A stretch of DNA of 33,106 bases. Origin: an uncultured archaeon (lineage in GTDB: Archaea > Halobacteriota > Methanosarcinia > Methanosarcinales > Methanoperedenaceae). The stretch spans positions 1 through 33,106 of the forward strand of contig CABMIH010000002.1 of NCBI GenBank assembly GCA_902386205.1, written 5' to 3'. The position numbers were made by a program, and so were the translations under genes. The notes beneath the pieces are model-generated. The model did no database searches. It was not told the origin of the DNA and was given only the letters and a program-made list of their open reading frames with translations. Below are positions 1 through 7,462 of the stretch, in pieces; position 1 is the first letter of the stretch, and each line of letters opens with the position of its first letter.

Positions 1-725
1 CAGCGGCTTGTGCCTGGTCCGTCCTCAGTCCTTGTGACTATGGTCGGGATGTGCACTGCCTGCCATGATGTCTTGCCTACAGCTGCCTTGATCTGCTTTG
101 CCTGGTCTGCCGGGAATTCGTTGTCAATGTTGATAACGAACTGTTTGTCAACTTCATCCTGCAGTGTCTCGTCGCCTGTGAATATTTTCACATAGCAGTC
201 ATCTACCAGTGCCGGATGGGTTTCGACCATGTGTTCCTGGACGATTGCTGCGCCGGGCATTGCATGGTTCAAGACTTCGAGATAGTAGTTGATTGTCTCA
301 GGGGTAACTTCCTTGCCCAATCTCTTCTCAAGTGTCTCGTGTGCCAGGTCAAGTCCTACGACGCATGTTCTCCTTATGTCGTCCCATTCCTGCTGCATTG
401 CAGCATTGTTGACGAAGTGGAGATCGTCACCATCGCATACGATATCTGTTCCAGATATTACGTATGGGGTCAACTGTCTCTGACCCATGGGGATACCGGC
501 AAGATGCAACTTTGGATCATATGCCTGTAATCCTCTCTTCTTGGTGATTGCTGCTCCGCACTTTGCCATTTCTACCTTTCTTGGGTTCTGTGTGTATCCA
601 AGTCTGAGGTATTTGGTCTTCTTATCCTGTATTGACTTTGGCTTTGCTGTGGAGCCGCATTTGTTGGATCCCCATTCTTTTGCGTATTTAATTTCCATTG
701 CTTTCTTAAATCTTGGTTCTGCCAT
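1..725 (-). CDS. mcrA: Methyl-coenzyme M reductase alpha subunit, N-terminal 241 residues (cut by window edge)
   Basis: Alpha subunit of methyl-coenzyme M reductase, the cytoplasmic nickel-F430 enzyme that makes methane from methyl-CoM and CoB or, in anaerobic methanotrophs, activates methane in reverse. The ATG is at 725 and reads [20 protein letters not shown]; the frame is open to base 1, so more than half of the usual ~550-570 residues lies outside. The McrA-specific stretch [18 protein letters not shown] is at residues 154-171; by family alignment Q163 corresponds to the axial F430 ligand Gln147 of Methanothermobacter. [17 protein letters not shown] (73-89) is also typical. The CoM/CoB cavity and most modified residues are not in view. 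It starts 10 bases after the mcrG stop and is the last visible gene of a mcrBDGA operon. Identity is certain; whether it runs forward or in reverse cannot be read from the sequence. Confidence 0.97.
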   Translation of the reverse strand, partial: MAEPRFKKAMEIKYAKEWGSNKCGSTAKPKSIQDKKTKYLRLGYTQNPRKVEMAKCGAAITKKRGLQAYDPKLHLAGIPMGQRQLTPYVISGTDIVCDGDDLHFVNNAAMQQEWDDIRRTCVVGLDLAHETLEKRLGKEVTPETINYYLEVLNHAMPGAAIVQEHMVETHPALVDDCYVKIFTGDETLQDEVDKQFVINIDNEFPADQAKQIKAAVGKTSWQAVHIPTIVTRTEDGPGTSR

Positions 726-735
726 TTGAATCACC

Positions 736-1485
736 TCACGCCTTTGGCTGGAAGCCATATTTGGTTCTTAACTCCCAGACTCTCTGTACGTGTTCGACTA
801 CTTCCTTGTCGCTCCTGAAGGGAACGTTGTCCACTCTATATATGGTGGTCCTCTTGGCTGCTTCGGACTCGCTGATTGGCTTTCCAAGGTTGACTTTTCT
901 GTCAATTGGTACGCCGACCTGGTCTTTGTCCATTACAATTACGCCGCCTTCCAGTCTGCGCCTGTCCAGCATATCGAACATGGTGCCATCTTCCTGCAAT
1001 CTGAGGGAGTGTCCGTGAACTGTACAGCCCCTGAGTCCAGCAAGACCCCAGTCTGTGATCTCGGTCTCTGCCTGTCTCTTGGTGTACTCTTCAAGATCTC
1101 TCTCTCTCATTTCATTGACCTGTCTGCCTGACAGTGTACCTGGGTCAACTCCTCTGAAGTTGATAGCTGCGTGGTACGATCTCCAGTATGGTACTGCTGG
1201 TGCATTATACATTGAGTCAGCGAACTGTGAATATCTGACCCTGTCACCTGCTGCTGCACCTGGGGTTGGTTCAACAACCTCTCTTACCGGGCAGTCTGGT
1301 TCTCCCATTTCCGTGAGCGGTGGATGTGTGCTCGGATAGTCCGAACCGGGTGCTCTGTGTCCGAGAATTGCGGTTAAGTCCTCATCTGAGATATCACGCA
1401 GTTTCTCGACGTCATCTGACATGTGTTTTCTTCTATTCTTAGCAACTGAGGTATTGCCAGGATAATATTGTGGTTTATAAGCCAT
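736..1485 (-). CDS. mcrG: Methyl-coenzyme M reductase gamma subunit
   Basis: Gamma subunit of the (alpha-beta-gamma)2 methyl-CoM reductase, 249 residues, the usual family length. Recognised by [20 protein letters not shown] (about residues 40-59), the [17 protein letters not shown] segment and the [14 protein letters not shown] segment, all conserved in McrG and lining the active-site channel. The ATG at 1485 is preceded by a strong Shine-Dalgarno sequence (TTAGGAGGAAAAAAT before the ATG). It lies 54 bases after the mcrD stop and 10 bases before the mcrA start. In Methanosarcina mcrC sits between mcrD and mcrG; here no mcrC is present in that gap. Confidence 0.97.
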   Translation of the reverse strand: MAYKPQYYPGNTSVAKNRRKHMSDDVEKLRDISDEDLTAILGHRAPGSDYPSTHPPLTEMGEPDCPVREVVEPTPGAAAGDRVRYSQFADSMYNAPAVPYWRSYHAAINFRGVDPGTLSGRQVNEMRERDLEEYTKRQAETEITDWGLAGLRGCTVHGHSLRLQEDGTMFDMLDRRRLEGGVIVMDKDQVGVPIDRKVNLGKPISESEAAKRTTIYRVDNVPFRSDKEVVEHVQRVWELRTKYGFQPKA

Positions 1486-1539
1486 ATTTTTTCCTCCTAA
1501 TTATTTTTGAATTGGTTCTTTCCGCTTGCCTGGATAAAC

Positions 1540-2061
1540 TCATGAATTTTCCTCTGATTTGACGATACAGAGGTTTGTTTCCAGTTTTGCATGGGGGTCA
1601 GTAAGGCCAAGCATCCGTTCATCTTCAAGATTGATGCTTTCATCGATCTTGCTCTTGAACCCATACTTGCCGTAATCGGTCAGAGTAGGCTTTCTCTTGA
1701 TGAAATGCCCTCTTTTTAATTCAAAGGGGAAGGGAAGCGCTCGCTCGCACGCAGTTCTGACACCTTCAATAGCACTTTCATCATCCACTTCGACATATAT
1801 ATCTCCCACTATAACATGCAATTCGAATGCACATCCTCCGACATGGATTATTAGCCTGTCGGGATGGTTTACATCTGCGCCTGTACCGGGTCCGCAAGTG
1901 ACCTTTCTTGGCAGATTTTTTCCGCTGACGAGCATTCTTATCACGCCTTTGACCTGATCGATCTCGTTCAAGATCTTCTCAGCGGTCTGGGGCTGTAACA
2001 TCCTGTATGGAAACACTCTTAGCTGGATGGGTTTATCCGTGACTGAAGCAGTTTTTACCAT
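1540..2061 (-). CDS. mcrD: Methyl-coenzyme M reductase operon protein D
   Basis: McrD, a small protein encoded in mcr operons that is not part of the purified holoenzyme; family work links it to assembly or maturation of the reductase. At 173 residues it is of normal size. The characteristic segment CGPGTGADVNHPDRL (about residues 57-71) followed by IIHVGG, and the N-terminal IQLRVFPYRMLQPQTAEK, identify it. The start is ATG 2061, 10 bases after the mcrB stop, so it is almost certainly cotranscribed with mcrB. A role in maturation is family knowledge, not visible here. Confidence 0.93.
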   Translation of the reverse strand: MVKTASVTDKPIQLRVFPYRMLQPQTAEKILNEIDQVKGVIRMLVSGKNLPRKVTCGPGTGADVNHPDRLIIHVGGCAFELHVIVGDIYVEVDDESAIEGVRTACERALPFPFELKRGHFIKRKPTLTDYGKYGFKSKIDESINLEDERMLGLTDPHAKLETNLCIVKSEENS

Positions 2062-2071
2062 TCAATTCTCC

Positions 2072-3376
2072 TTATACGGCCTCCGCTACTGCCTTGATGG
2101 GCTCTCTGAACTCATCGACCGAGCTGAAGACATCTCCTACTAATCCGGATGTCTTTGCTGGGCTGTATATCTGCACACCTGCATCAAGAGCAACTGCTGC
2201 TGCTACGCATGGTACTGCAAGACCCTTTGAGTGTCTGGTAACGACGTGGTTGCCGTTGAAGACACCAGGTCCTCCGCCACCATAGATGGAGTGCGAGAAG
2301 AACGAGAAGCCAACTGCAGCTCCTTCTACCTTTCCGAAATCGCATCCTGGGAGTGAGGTCTCTTTCTCAATGAGGTCGTTGAAGTACAGCAGTACTGCTG
2401 ATACCGACTGTGGGGCTCTCATTGCACCGCAGTTAATGAGGGTTGCGATCATTGTGCCTGCTGCACAATATGCATTCCACTTTCCTACATCAGCGGTCTT
2501 ATATGTTGTATAGCCTGATGCGAATTTCTTATCAGCGGTGATTACTTTGTCAGCGATTGCTTTCTCGACACATGCATGGACAACTGTACCGATTGTTCCG
2601 GTCTTGCCCTGAGCCTTCACTGTTCCATAAACAATGTTGTTTGCGTTCAAGCCCTGGTGCGAGAATGCCAGTAATCTGTGTCTCTCCTGTATGCCGATTG
2701 CGTCTCCCATTTCGAAGACACCGGTGTTCTCAAGGATAGAGCACAGTGCTCCTGTGTTCATAGCATTATGTTTGCATGTTGCTGCAAGGTGGTTTGCCAT
2801 GACGTTCCTGAGTGTATAACCAAAGCCTTCATCTTTCTGTGGGATTTCGACGATTGACTTTACGTTTCCACCGACCATATCCAGGGTCTGTGGGTACTGT
2901 CCCCAGACTGCGGACTTGACGGTTGGTGCATCAAACATTCCGATCTTGAACTGATCGATTATAGCCTGTGTGGTTGCTGATGCTGCGCAGGTAAGTGAGG
3001 ATACATATTCAGCTGCTACATCGATTCTGGTAGATGGTACCTGAACGAGTAACTGCTTTCCTCCGTTTAAGGACTCTACATTTGTGTCGTCGCCGCTCTC
3101 TACCTTTATCATGTCGGCAACTGCACTCTTGATCTTATCTGAGTTCTTTACTATATCTAACTTCATTTCTCTTCCGGGAATCTTTCTGCCTTTTCCGCCT
3201 ATTGCTGCGGTTGCCAAGGTTTTCTCGATTCCGGCTAAGTCAACGGCTGCTGTTCGCTTTATACCGGTGACTATTTTCTTGATAGCGGCATTCTTCATCG
3301 GGCTTATGGCGCTTATGTCCACACCTGATTGAAGTTTTGCTCCTCTGTCGCTATATAGGTCTATTGTGTCAGCCAC
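2072..3376 (-). CDS. mcrB: Methyl-coenzyme M reductase beta subunit
   Basis: Beta subunit of methyl-CoM reductase, 434 residues, first gene of the operon. The start is a GTG (3376-3374) reading MADTIDLYSDRGAKLQSGVD, with a good Shine-Dalgarno sequence (AGGAGGTAAATAAAC before the GTG). The family signature GFSFFSHSIYGGGGPGVFNG, near residues 350-370, forms part of the CoB/F430 pocket. The C-terminal part (GVQIYSPAKTSGLVGDVF) is also typical. About 293 bases upstream hold no gene and must contain the operon promoter and leader. Confidence 0.97.
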   Translation of the reverse strand: MADTIDLYSDRGAKLQSGVDISAISPMKNAAIKKIVTGIKRTAAVDLAGIEKTLATAAIGGKGRKIPGREMKLDIVKNSDKIKSAVADMIKVESGDDTNVESLNGGKQLLVQVPSTRIDVAAEYVSSLTCAASATTQAIIDQFKIGMFDAPTVKSAVWGQYPQTLDMVGGNVKSIVEIPQKDEGFGYTLRNVMANHLAATCKHNAMNTGALCSILENTGVFEMGDAIGIQERHRLLAFSHQGLNANNIVYGTVKAQGKTGTIGTVVHACVEKAIADKVITADKKFASGYTTYKTADVGKWNAYCAAGTMIATLINCGAMRAPQSVSAVLLYFNDLIEKETSLPGCDFGKVEGAAVGFSFFSHSIYGGGGPGVFNGNHVVTRHSKGLAVPCVAAAVALDAGVQIYSPAKTSGLVGDVFSSVDEFREPIKAVAEAV

Positions 3377-3669
3377 GTTTATTTACCTCCTATGTTTTCT
3401 TTTCCAAGAAATTGATCACTTGGCATCGATACAACAAACGAGCGACAACAACACGAGAGAGTATAGAACTCCAAAAAAGATATTTACGTTCTATTTAACC
3501 CGGACCCGTATTGTTTTTTATTGTATCGAACGACCATTACAATCCCTTGTATTCCCAACCTACTCACTTATAGTACTTAAATCTTGCGAATCATTCATGA
3601 TAATACATTATAAACTAAAATCAAGGCTACAGCTATAGCTTTGTCAAAAGGTGTACTACTCAAAGCAGG
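3377..3669 (-). promoter_or_regulatory. Upstream region of the mcr operon
   Basis: Non-coding stretch before mcrB. On the minus strand I see an SD (AGGAGG) next to the GTG start and two weak TATA-like candidates: TTTATAATG at about 3605-3615 and GTAAATATC at about 3479-3489. Either would give an untranslated leader of some 80-200 bases. No other gene is visible. The exact promoter is not certain. Confidence 0.35.
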
Positions 3670-3978
3670 TTATCCGCCACTTTCAACATTAGAATGATCC
3701 ATTTCAGTTGGAACGAATTCTTTCTGCTTTTCTAATGTTTTCTCCACTTCATCGACCGTGAATTCCTTCTCGCCAATTTCTTTCTCTTCAGCCCTGTTTA
3801 TTATTGTAAGAGCTTCGGTTTTATAATAAAGATTGGTCTTATCCACAAGAGCCCAGGTTCCTTCCTCATCCGACATGAGTTCGGTTACCGTCCCTTTTGT
3901 CCCGGTCGCACTATATACTACTGATGTTCCCACATGCAAAGGACTGCCATTTGAGTCAATTGCCACTGTTTCACTCAT
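3670..3978 (-). CDS. DUF2098-family small protein
   Basis: A 102-residue soluble protein matching, from memory, the archaeal DUF2098 family seen mainly in methanogens and relatives; its function is unknown. The core (residues 10-60) has the pattern GSPLHVGTSVVYSATGTKG, then EEGTWALVDKTNLYYKTEAL, which looks like a small SH3-like beta barrel. The C-terminal third is charged and probably helical. ATG 3978 is chosen because the conserved domain begins just after it. A TATA-like box (TTTATATAG on the minus strand, about 4032-4040) lies in the 3' end of the isomerase gene upstream, so it may have its own promoter. It is transcribed in the same direction as mcr but 293 bases away. Confidence 0.7.
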   Translation of the reverse strand: MSETVAIDSNGSPLHVGTSVVYSATGTKGTVTELMSDEEGTWALVDKTNLYYKTEALTIINRAEEKEIGEKEFTVDEVEKTLEKQKEFVPTEMDHSNVESGG

Positions 3979-4030
3979 CTTGGCCTGATGAGGTTTTTAT
4001 CCATATTAATGGTTACGCTCGCCATGAATC

Positions 4031-4042
4031 ACTATATAAAAT
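4031..4042 (-). promoter_or_regulatory. TATA box candidate for the DUF2098 gene
   Basis: Minus-strand sequence AATTTTATATAGTG has the archaeal TATA form. It lies about 55-60 bases before the ATG at 3978, which would give a leader of about 30 bases. It overlaps the last codons and stop of the isomerase gene. Confidence 0.4.
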
Positions 4043-4044
4043 TT

Positions 4045-4776
4045 TCATTCAAGCATATCTTCAAATAAATGCAGATATTCCATAGGTCTTGTCAAAAACT
4101 CAAGTTTTGCCAGGCACCTCACAAGCCCGTACATCTCCCTGCCTTTTTGCAGTCCGGATCCCTTGAAATTATTGGGTTCGCAAACCCTTATTTCAGGCAC
4201 TACAGCATAATTTTTATTTTTTACAATCCCGTCTTGGAGGATAAAATACGCTCCGCCGCCTTTTTCCTTTACGGGTAAATATATCGATTCAAAATCCCGT
4301 GCCACCCAATTCGCCATTTTCAGTACTTTATTGGAGGCGTTGATCGTAAGATGCCCATATCCGGGGGGGATAATTACCTTGTCCCCCTGCGCAGCTTTTA
4401 TGAGAATGACATCTTTTATCATATCGTTTTCGGGTTTTTGCATAATATAATGTGCTTCCCCGCTCAGGACTTCATATATTTCGGGATATGTAGTATCTGT
4501 CCCAGGTACTATTGGGTGGTAATGCCCAGCCGTTTTTACGAATTCACTCCCCAGCATTCGGGGAGGAATGACAGTAATATCATATCTCAAACCATGTTCT
4601 TTCACCAGAAGCGAATCGTTCCTGCTGAGCGACAGGTCACGGTACATATAATATAACTCGCAATTGCTTGCACTTGAGAGCCATTCCCGGTCATATATGA
4701 CATCTTTCATGTCAAACAGCATTCGCACCGTGGGCTTTACTTTCCTTGCTCCGAATTCCAGAATATTCTCCTCCAT
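4045..4776 (-). CDS. pgi: Glucose-6-phosphate isomerase, archaeal cupin type
   Basis: Metal-dependent cupin phosphoglucose isomerase (glucose-6-phosphate / fructose-6-phosphate interconversion), unrelated to the bacterial/eukaryotic enzyme. The metal-binding motifs are present: GHYHP (H85, H87), YPEIYEV (E99) and PPGYGHLTIN (H142), matching the three-His/one-Glu site known from the Pyrococcus furiosus enzyme. YEVLSGEAHYIMQ is the typical substrate-loop region. Length 243 residues, slightly longer than thermococcal forms (~190) because of a C-terminal tail. I use ATG 4776; the preceding TTG (4779) is also possible. A TATA box (TTTTATATTA) about 21-30 bases before the ATG and no clear SD suggest a leaderless mRNA. 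In this organism it probably serves gluconeogenesis and sugar-phosphate supply. Confidence 0.92.
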   Translation of the reverse strand: MEENILEFGARKVKPTVRMLFDMKDVIYDREWLSSASNCELYYMYRDLSLSRNDSLLVKEHGLRYDITVIPPRMLGSEFVKTAGHYHPIVPGTDTTYPEIYEVLSGEAHYIMQKPENDMIKDVILIKAAQGDKVIIPPGYGHLTINASNKVLKMANWVARDFESIYLPVKEKGGGAYFILQDGIVKNKNYAVVPEIRVCEPNNFKGSGLQKGREMYGLVRCLAKLEFLTRPMEYLHLFEDMLE

Positions 4777-4796
4777 CAAACACTAATTGTGTATAT

Positions 4797-4806
4797 TAAT
4801 ATAAAA
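4797..4806 (-). promoter_or_regulatory. TATA box for the isomerase gene
   Basis: Minus-strand TTTTATATTA, centred about 26 bases before the ATG at 4776. This spacing places transcription start at or next to the start codon, consistent with a leaderless message. Confidence 0.5.
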
Positions 4807-4833
4807 TCTATCCTCTATTGCTTTTCTTTAATT

Positions 4834-4840
4834 AAAAAAA
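4834..4840 (-). terminator. Poly-T termination signal after the cytochrome c assembly genes
   Basis: Seven consecutive T on the minus strand immediately after the stop of the membrane protein ending at 4841, without an obvious hairpin. Archaeal RNA polymerase terminates at such U-tracts. It separates the UPF0200-ccm transcript from the isomerase promoter. Confidence 0.4.
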
Positions 4841-5443
4841 TTATTTAAGTTGCGACAATGAATTAATCCTGCCAGGATAAAAAGAAAAAATATTCCCTGC
4901 AATGACCAGCAGTGTTCCCGTCCAGAATATCGAAATGTGAAACGGGTTTTCCCTGAACGTCACAAAATTAAAAATCAGGATCACTACCCCCAGGTGCAGG
5001 AGGACCGAACCCAGCCTCACAATATAACCTTCTTTCTCAAACCTGACCGTTTTGCTTTTTTTAATTGTTAATATAAGAACAATGCACTGGACACCTGTCA
5101 TTATTGCAAGGATAAAACCCAGCCCGGTTTCGATTCCAGAGAGGAACGTCAATATAATTGTAACTCCAAGCGCAAGAACCCCGAATTTTATCAGAATATC
5201 CTGTTCAAGCAGCCTTTTCGGTATGCACAAACCAAGAGAAATGAGAAGCAATACAAGGAAAGGATAAAGAAACGAATTCATATTATTAATGTACTGAATA
5301 TATAGGGGCGTATACTGCCACTGCGGATTTGCAGCGAGATAATTATAATAGGCGATCCCATAAACACATACCAGTCCTATCGCAAATAGAACCAGCGTAG
5401 TAAGAATTATCAAACCATAATCATAATTTTTCAGGTATTTCAT
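4841..5443 (-). CDS. Membrane protein of the cytochrome c assembly cluster, possibly a CcmF partner
   Basis: A 200-residue integral membrane protein with about six hydrophobic segments (for example residues 11-33, 57-75, 85-105, 108-127, 143-162 and 168-186). I choose ATG 5443 (MKYLKNYDYGLIILTTLVLF): it overlaps the upstream gene's stop as ATGA, a translational-coupling arrangement. A longer frame running upstream to 5656 has an unlikely soluble N-terminus antisense in character. I do not recognise a named family. The preceding gene is a short CcmF/CcsA-type heme-handling protein, so this could supply a missing half of a split CcmF or another assembly factor; that is inference from position only. 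Confidence 0.7.
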   Translation of the reverse strand: MKYLKNYDYGLIILTTLVLFAIGLVCVYGIAYYNYLAANPQWQYTPLYIQYINNMNSFLYPFLVLLLISLGLCIPKRLLEQDILIKFGVLALGVTIILTFLSGIETGLGFILAIMTGVQCIVLILTIKKSKTVRFEKEGYIVRLGSVLLHLGVVILIFNFVTFRENPFHISIFWTGTLLVIAGNIFSFYPGRINSLSQLK

Positions 5444-6426
5444 GGCTGTACCACCGAATGTATCCCTGGCACAATATAAGTAAGTAAATATGTAAATAAT
5501 AATGATGCAAAACAGATGATCCCCAGGTATGCTGTTGCTTTCCACATTTTTCCCCTGCCTGCATAAATGTGGGCATGCAGGTAGGCTGTATAAAGCACCC
5601 ACATCATTATCGAGCCGCTGATCTTGGGATCCCACCACCACGCACTGTCTTTCCATGCCTCAACAGCCCACGGGTAACCGATGAGCATTCCGAAAGTAAG
5701 AAGGATATACCCCGCCTTTGCATACCTGTAGGCAATCTCATCATAGACCGGATCCCTCTTGACGAGCATATAAACACATGCCGCAGCGGTGATAATTAAA
5801 GAGGCGTACGCTATAAAAAGCATTGGGGGATGAGTCCACATGTACGTGGAATCGTAGTAGAATGTTATGCGCCCGAAGAGATTCCCGGCCATTTCGAAAA
5901 TTCTCCCGTCTCCTGATGAGAGGGTGGAATACCACATAGTGATCTCATTATGAACTATCGGCAGCGGCTCTTTAAAAGGGTTCGATAAGAAATAAACAAT
6001 GGTTGAAAATATTGATAATACTACTCCAAGAAAGGATACCAGATCTTTCCTGCGCTGCACTGTCAATACAAAAACCGAGGCGACCATCGCCCAGAAATAC
6101 AGCTTTTCCGACTCTATCCACAGAGGTATGATGAAACGGCTGCTCTCGACGGGGATCAATTGACGCAGGAATTCAGGATATTCTATTAAAACTGTGTTAT
6201 AAATTTGTAAATGGAACCATATAAGAAAAAGAAATCCAAGCACATAGAGATATGTAATAATGTAGGTACATTTTACTAAATAGCTGTAATAATTATCTTT
6301 GTGTTTCAGAAGATAAATTATGGAAAAAAAACCTTGGAGGAAGGAAACCAGTAGAATATATGTAATAACAGGCTGCCCGATAATTGACAGGAAATCCCTT
6401 GCTGCGAGATATTCCGAAAAGGCCAT
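5440..6426 (-). CDS. Cytochrome c assembly protein, CcmF/CcsA (heme-handling protein) family
   Basis: Polytopic membrane protein of 328 residues that would present heme outside the membrane for attachment to apocytochrome c. The tryptophan-rich WWD loop is visible as AWWWDPKISGS, followed by IMMWVLYTAYLHAH (about residues 265-290), and an upstream P-His element reads THPPMLFIAYA, close to the HPPLLYLGY of CcmF. The acidic residue usual in the WWD loop (WDPxE) is replaced by isoleucine/lysine here. It is half the length of bacterial CcmF (~650), like the shortened CcmF forms of archaea. It overlaps both neighbours (TAATG with UPF0201, ATGA downstream). Anaerobic methanotrophs need this system for their many multiheme cytochromes. 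CcmC or CcsA cannot be excluded as the better name. Confidence 0.85.
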   Translation of the reverse strand: MAFSEYLAARDFLSIIGQPVITYILLVSFLQGFFSIIYLLKHKDNYYSYLVKCTYIITYLYVLGFLFLIWFHLQIYNTVLIEYPEFLRQLIPVESSRFIIPLWIESEKLYFWAMVASVFVLTVQRRKDLVSFLGVVLSIFSTIVYFLSNPFKEPLPIVHNEITMWYSTLSSGDGRIFEMAGNLFGRITFYYDSTYMWTHPPMLFIAYASLIITAAACVYMLVKRDPVYDEIAYRYAKAGYILLTFGMLIGYPWAVEAWKDSAWWWDPKISGSIMMWVLYTAYLHAHIYAGRGKMWKATAYLGIICFASLLFTYLLTYIVPGIHSVVQP

Positions 6427-6848
6427 TACAATTCAATCTCCACGACTGGCTTGCCATCGATGGTCTCCGGAGCCAGCCAGTCAATGATCTTCATGAGTTC
6501 TACTTTATTTTCAGCAAAAATCTCAATATGTATTGGGCCAAGGGTTTCATCCCAGGCCGGAAAATTCACCTTTCCAATATAAGCCACCTGTTTGCTCACA
6601 TGAAACTGTATAGTATTTCCATCAATCCCTGTTAAAAGAATATGGCGCGCAGTATCAAGAATCCGCTCTTCTCTTAAAAGCAAATGCAGTTTCCGGAGAT
6701 TTTCGATGTTCCCTTCTCCGCAGAGGCGTGGTACCCCAAAGTCCTGGAAATCGAGTTCTAAAGGAACAATATTTATAATCGCTGTTTTAACTTTTTCCTG
6801 CATTTCGGTCGGATATACAAGTGCAGAGACTTTGACTGTTACGTTCAT
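6426..6848 (-). CDS. UPF0201 family archaeal protein
   Basis: A 140-residue soluble protein of the archaea-specific UPF0201 (COG1325) family, thought to be RNA-associated but without an established function. Family features are clear: the opening VKVSALVYPTEMQEKVKTAI, NIVPLEL, the ILDTARHILL segment, SKQVAYIGKVNF and the C-terminal IDWLAPETIDGKPVVEIEL. The ATG overlaps the stop of the UPF0200 gene (ATGA), and its own TAA shares a base with the next ATG (TAATG), so all these genes are translationally coupled. UPF0200-UPF0201 pairs are common in euryarchaeota. Confident family call; function unknown. Confidence 0.86.
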   Translation of the reverse strand: MNVTVKVSALVYPTEMQEKVKTAIINIVPLELDFQDFGVPRLCGEGNIENLRKLHLLLREERILDTARHILLTGIDGNTIQFHVSKQVAYIGKVNFPAWDETLGPIHIEIFAENKVELMKIIDWLAPETIDGKPVVEIEL

Positions 6849-7384
6849 AATGTTCGGATCAGCTTTTTTATTTCATCCTGGAATTTTTCAATAGTACCGG
6901 TATTTTCTATGGTTATATCAGCCGTTTTGATAGCTTTTTCCAATCCCCAGCTTTTTTCACGATCATCCCGTCTTTTTAACTCTTCCACATTGCGCATATC
7001 ATCGGAACGGGCGCGCCTTATCACACGTTCGAACCTGATTTCAAGCGGTGTATGGATGGCTATCAATTTAAAATCACTCCCGAATTGTTTTTTAAAGTAA
7101 CTTATTTCTTCTTTATTCCTTATCCCGTCAACAACCACGATAGGAGAATCTATCGAACGTATCCTTGGAACACATCGTATGGCTATTGCATCCATACCTT
7201 CTTCGCTTCGCAGATTCGTTCCGGTTCCCCCTATATTCTCATCCGTTGGGGGTAGTCCCCGTCTGGCAGTTTCTTCCCTTACGACATCTCCCATATTGAC
7301 CACCGGGATGTTCATCTTCCTTATGACGGCAGAAGCTTCGGATTTTCCTGATGCCGGCATTCCTACAAAAGCTATGATCTTCAT
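6845..7384 (-). CDS. UPF0200 family P-loop NMP-kinase-like protein (dephospho-CoA-kinase-like)
   Basis: A 179-residue P-loop protein of the archaeal UPF0200 family, related to dephospho-CoA kinase and nucleotide kinases. Walker A is GMPASGKS at residues 8-15; NMGDVVREE is the substrate-site helix, DGIRNKEEI the next NMP-kinase element, and RRARSDD a lid-like arginine region. The substrate is not established; archaeal dephospho-CoA kinase activity has been assigned to a different family, so naming it CoaE would be unsafe. It heads the run UPF0200-UPF0201-CcmF-like-membrane protein and is divergent from the PAN gene across 78 bases. Confidence 0.85.
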   Translation of the reverse strand: MKIIAFVGMPASGKSEASAVIRKMNIPVVNMGDVVREETARRGLPPTDENIGGTGTNLRSEEGMDAIAIRCVPRIRSIDSPIVVVDGIRNKEEISYFKKQFGSDFKLIAIHTPLEIRFERVIRRARSDDMRNVEELKRRDDREKSWGLEKAIKTADITIENTGTIEKFQDEIKKLIRTL

Positions 7385-7431
7385 GGGACGTTTTAATTTC
7401 GCTGGAAGATAATAAACATATGCACCTAATA

Positions 7432-7440
7432 TTTATATGG
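7432..7440 (+). promoter_or_regulatory. pan: TATA box for the PAN gene
   Basis: TTTATATGG lies about 27 bases before the ATG at 7463, fitting a leaderless transcript. The same AT-rich block read on the other strand (CCATATAAATATTAGG) could serve the divergent UPF0200 gene with a leader of about 25 bases. Confidence 0.5.
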
Positions 7441-7462
7441 TATAAATCCATTCTAATTCATC

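Noticed and set aside
5444-5656. Longer start for the membrane protein ending at 4841
   Set aside because: The added 71 residues lie in another frame of the CcmF-like gene and are not membrane-like in the expected way; ATG 5443 with ATGA overlap fits better.
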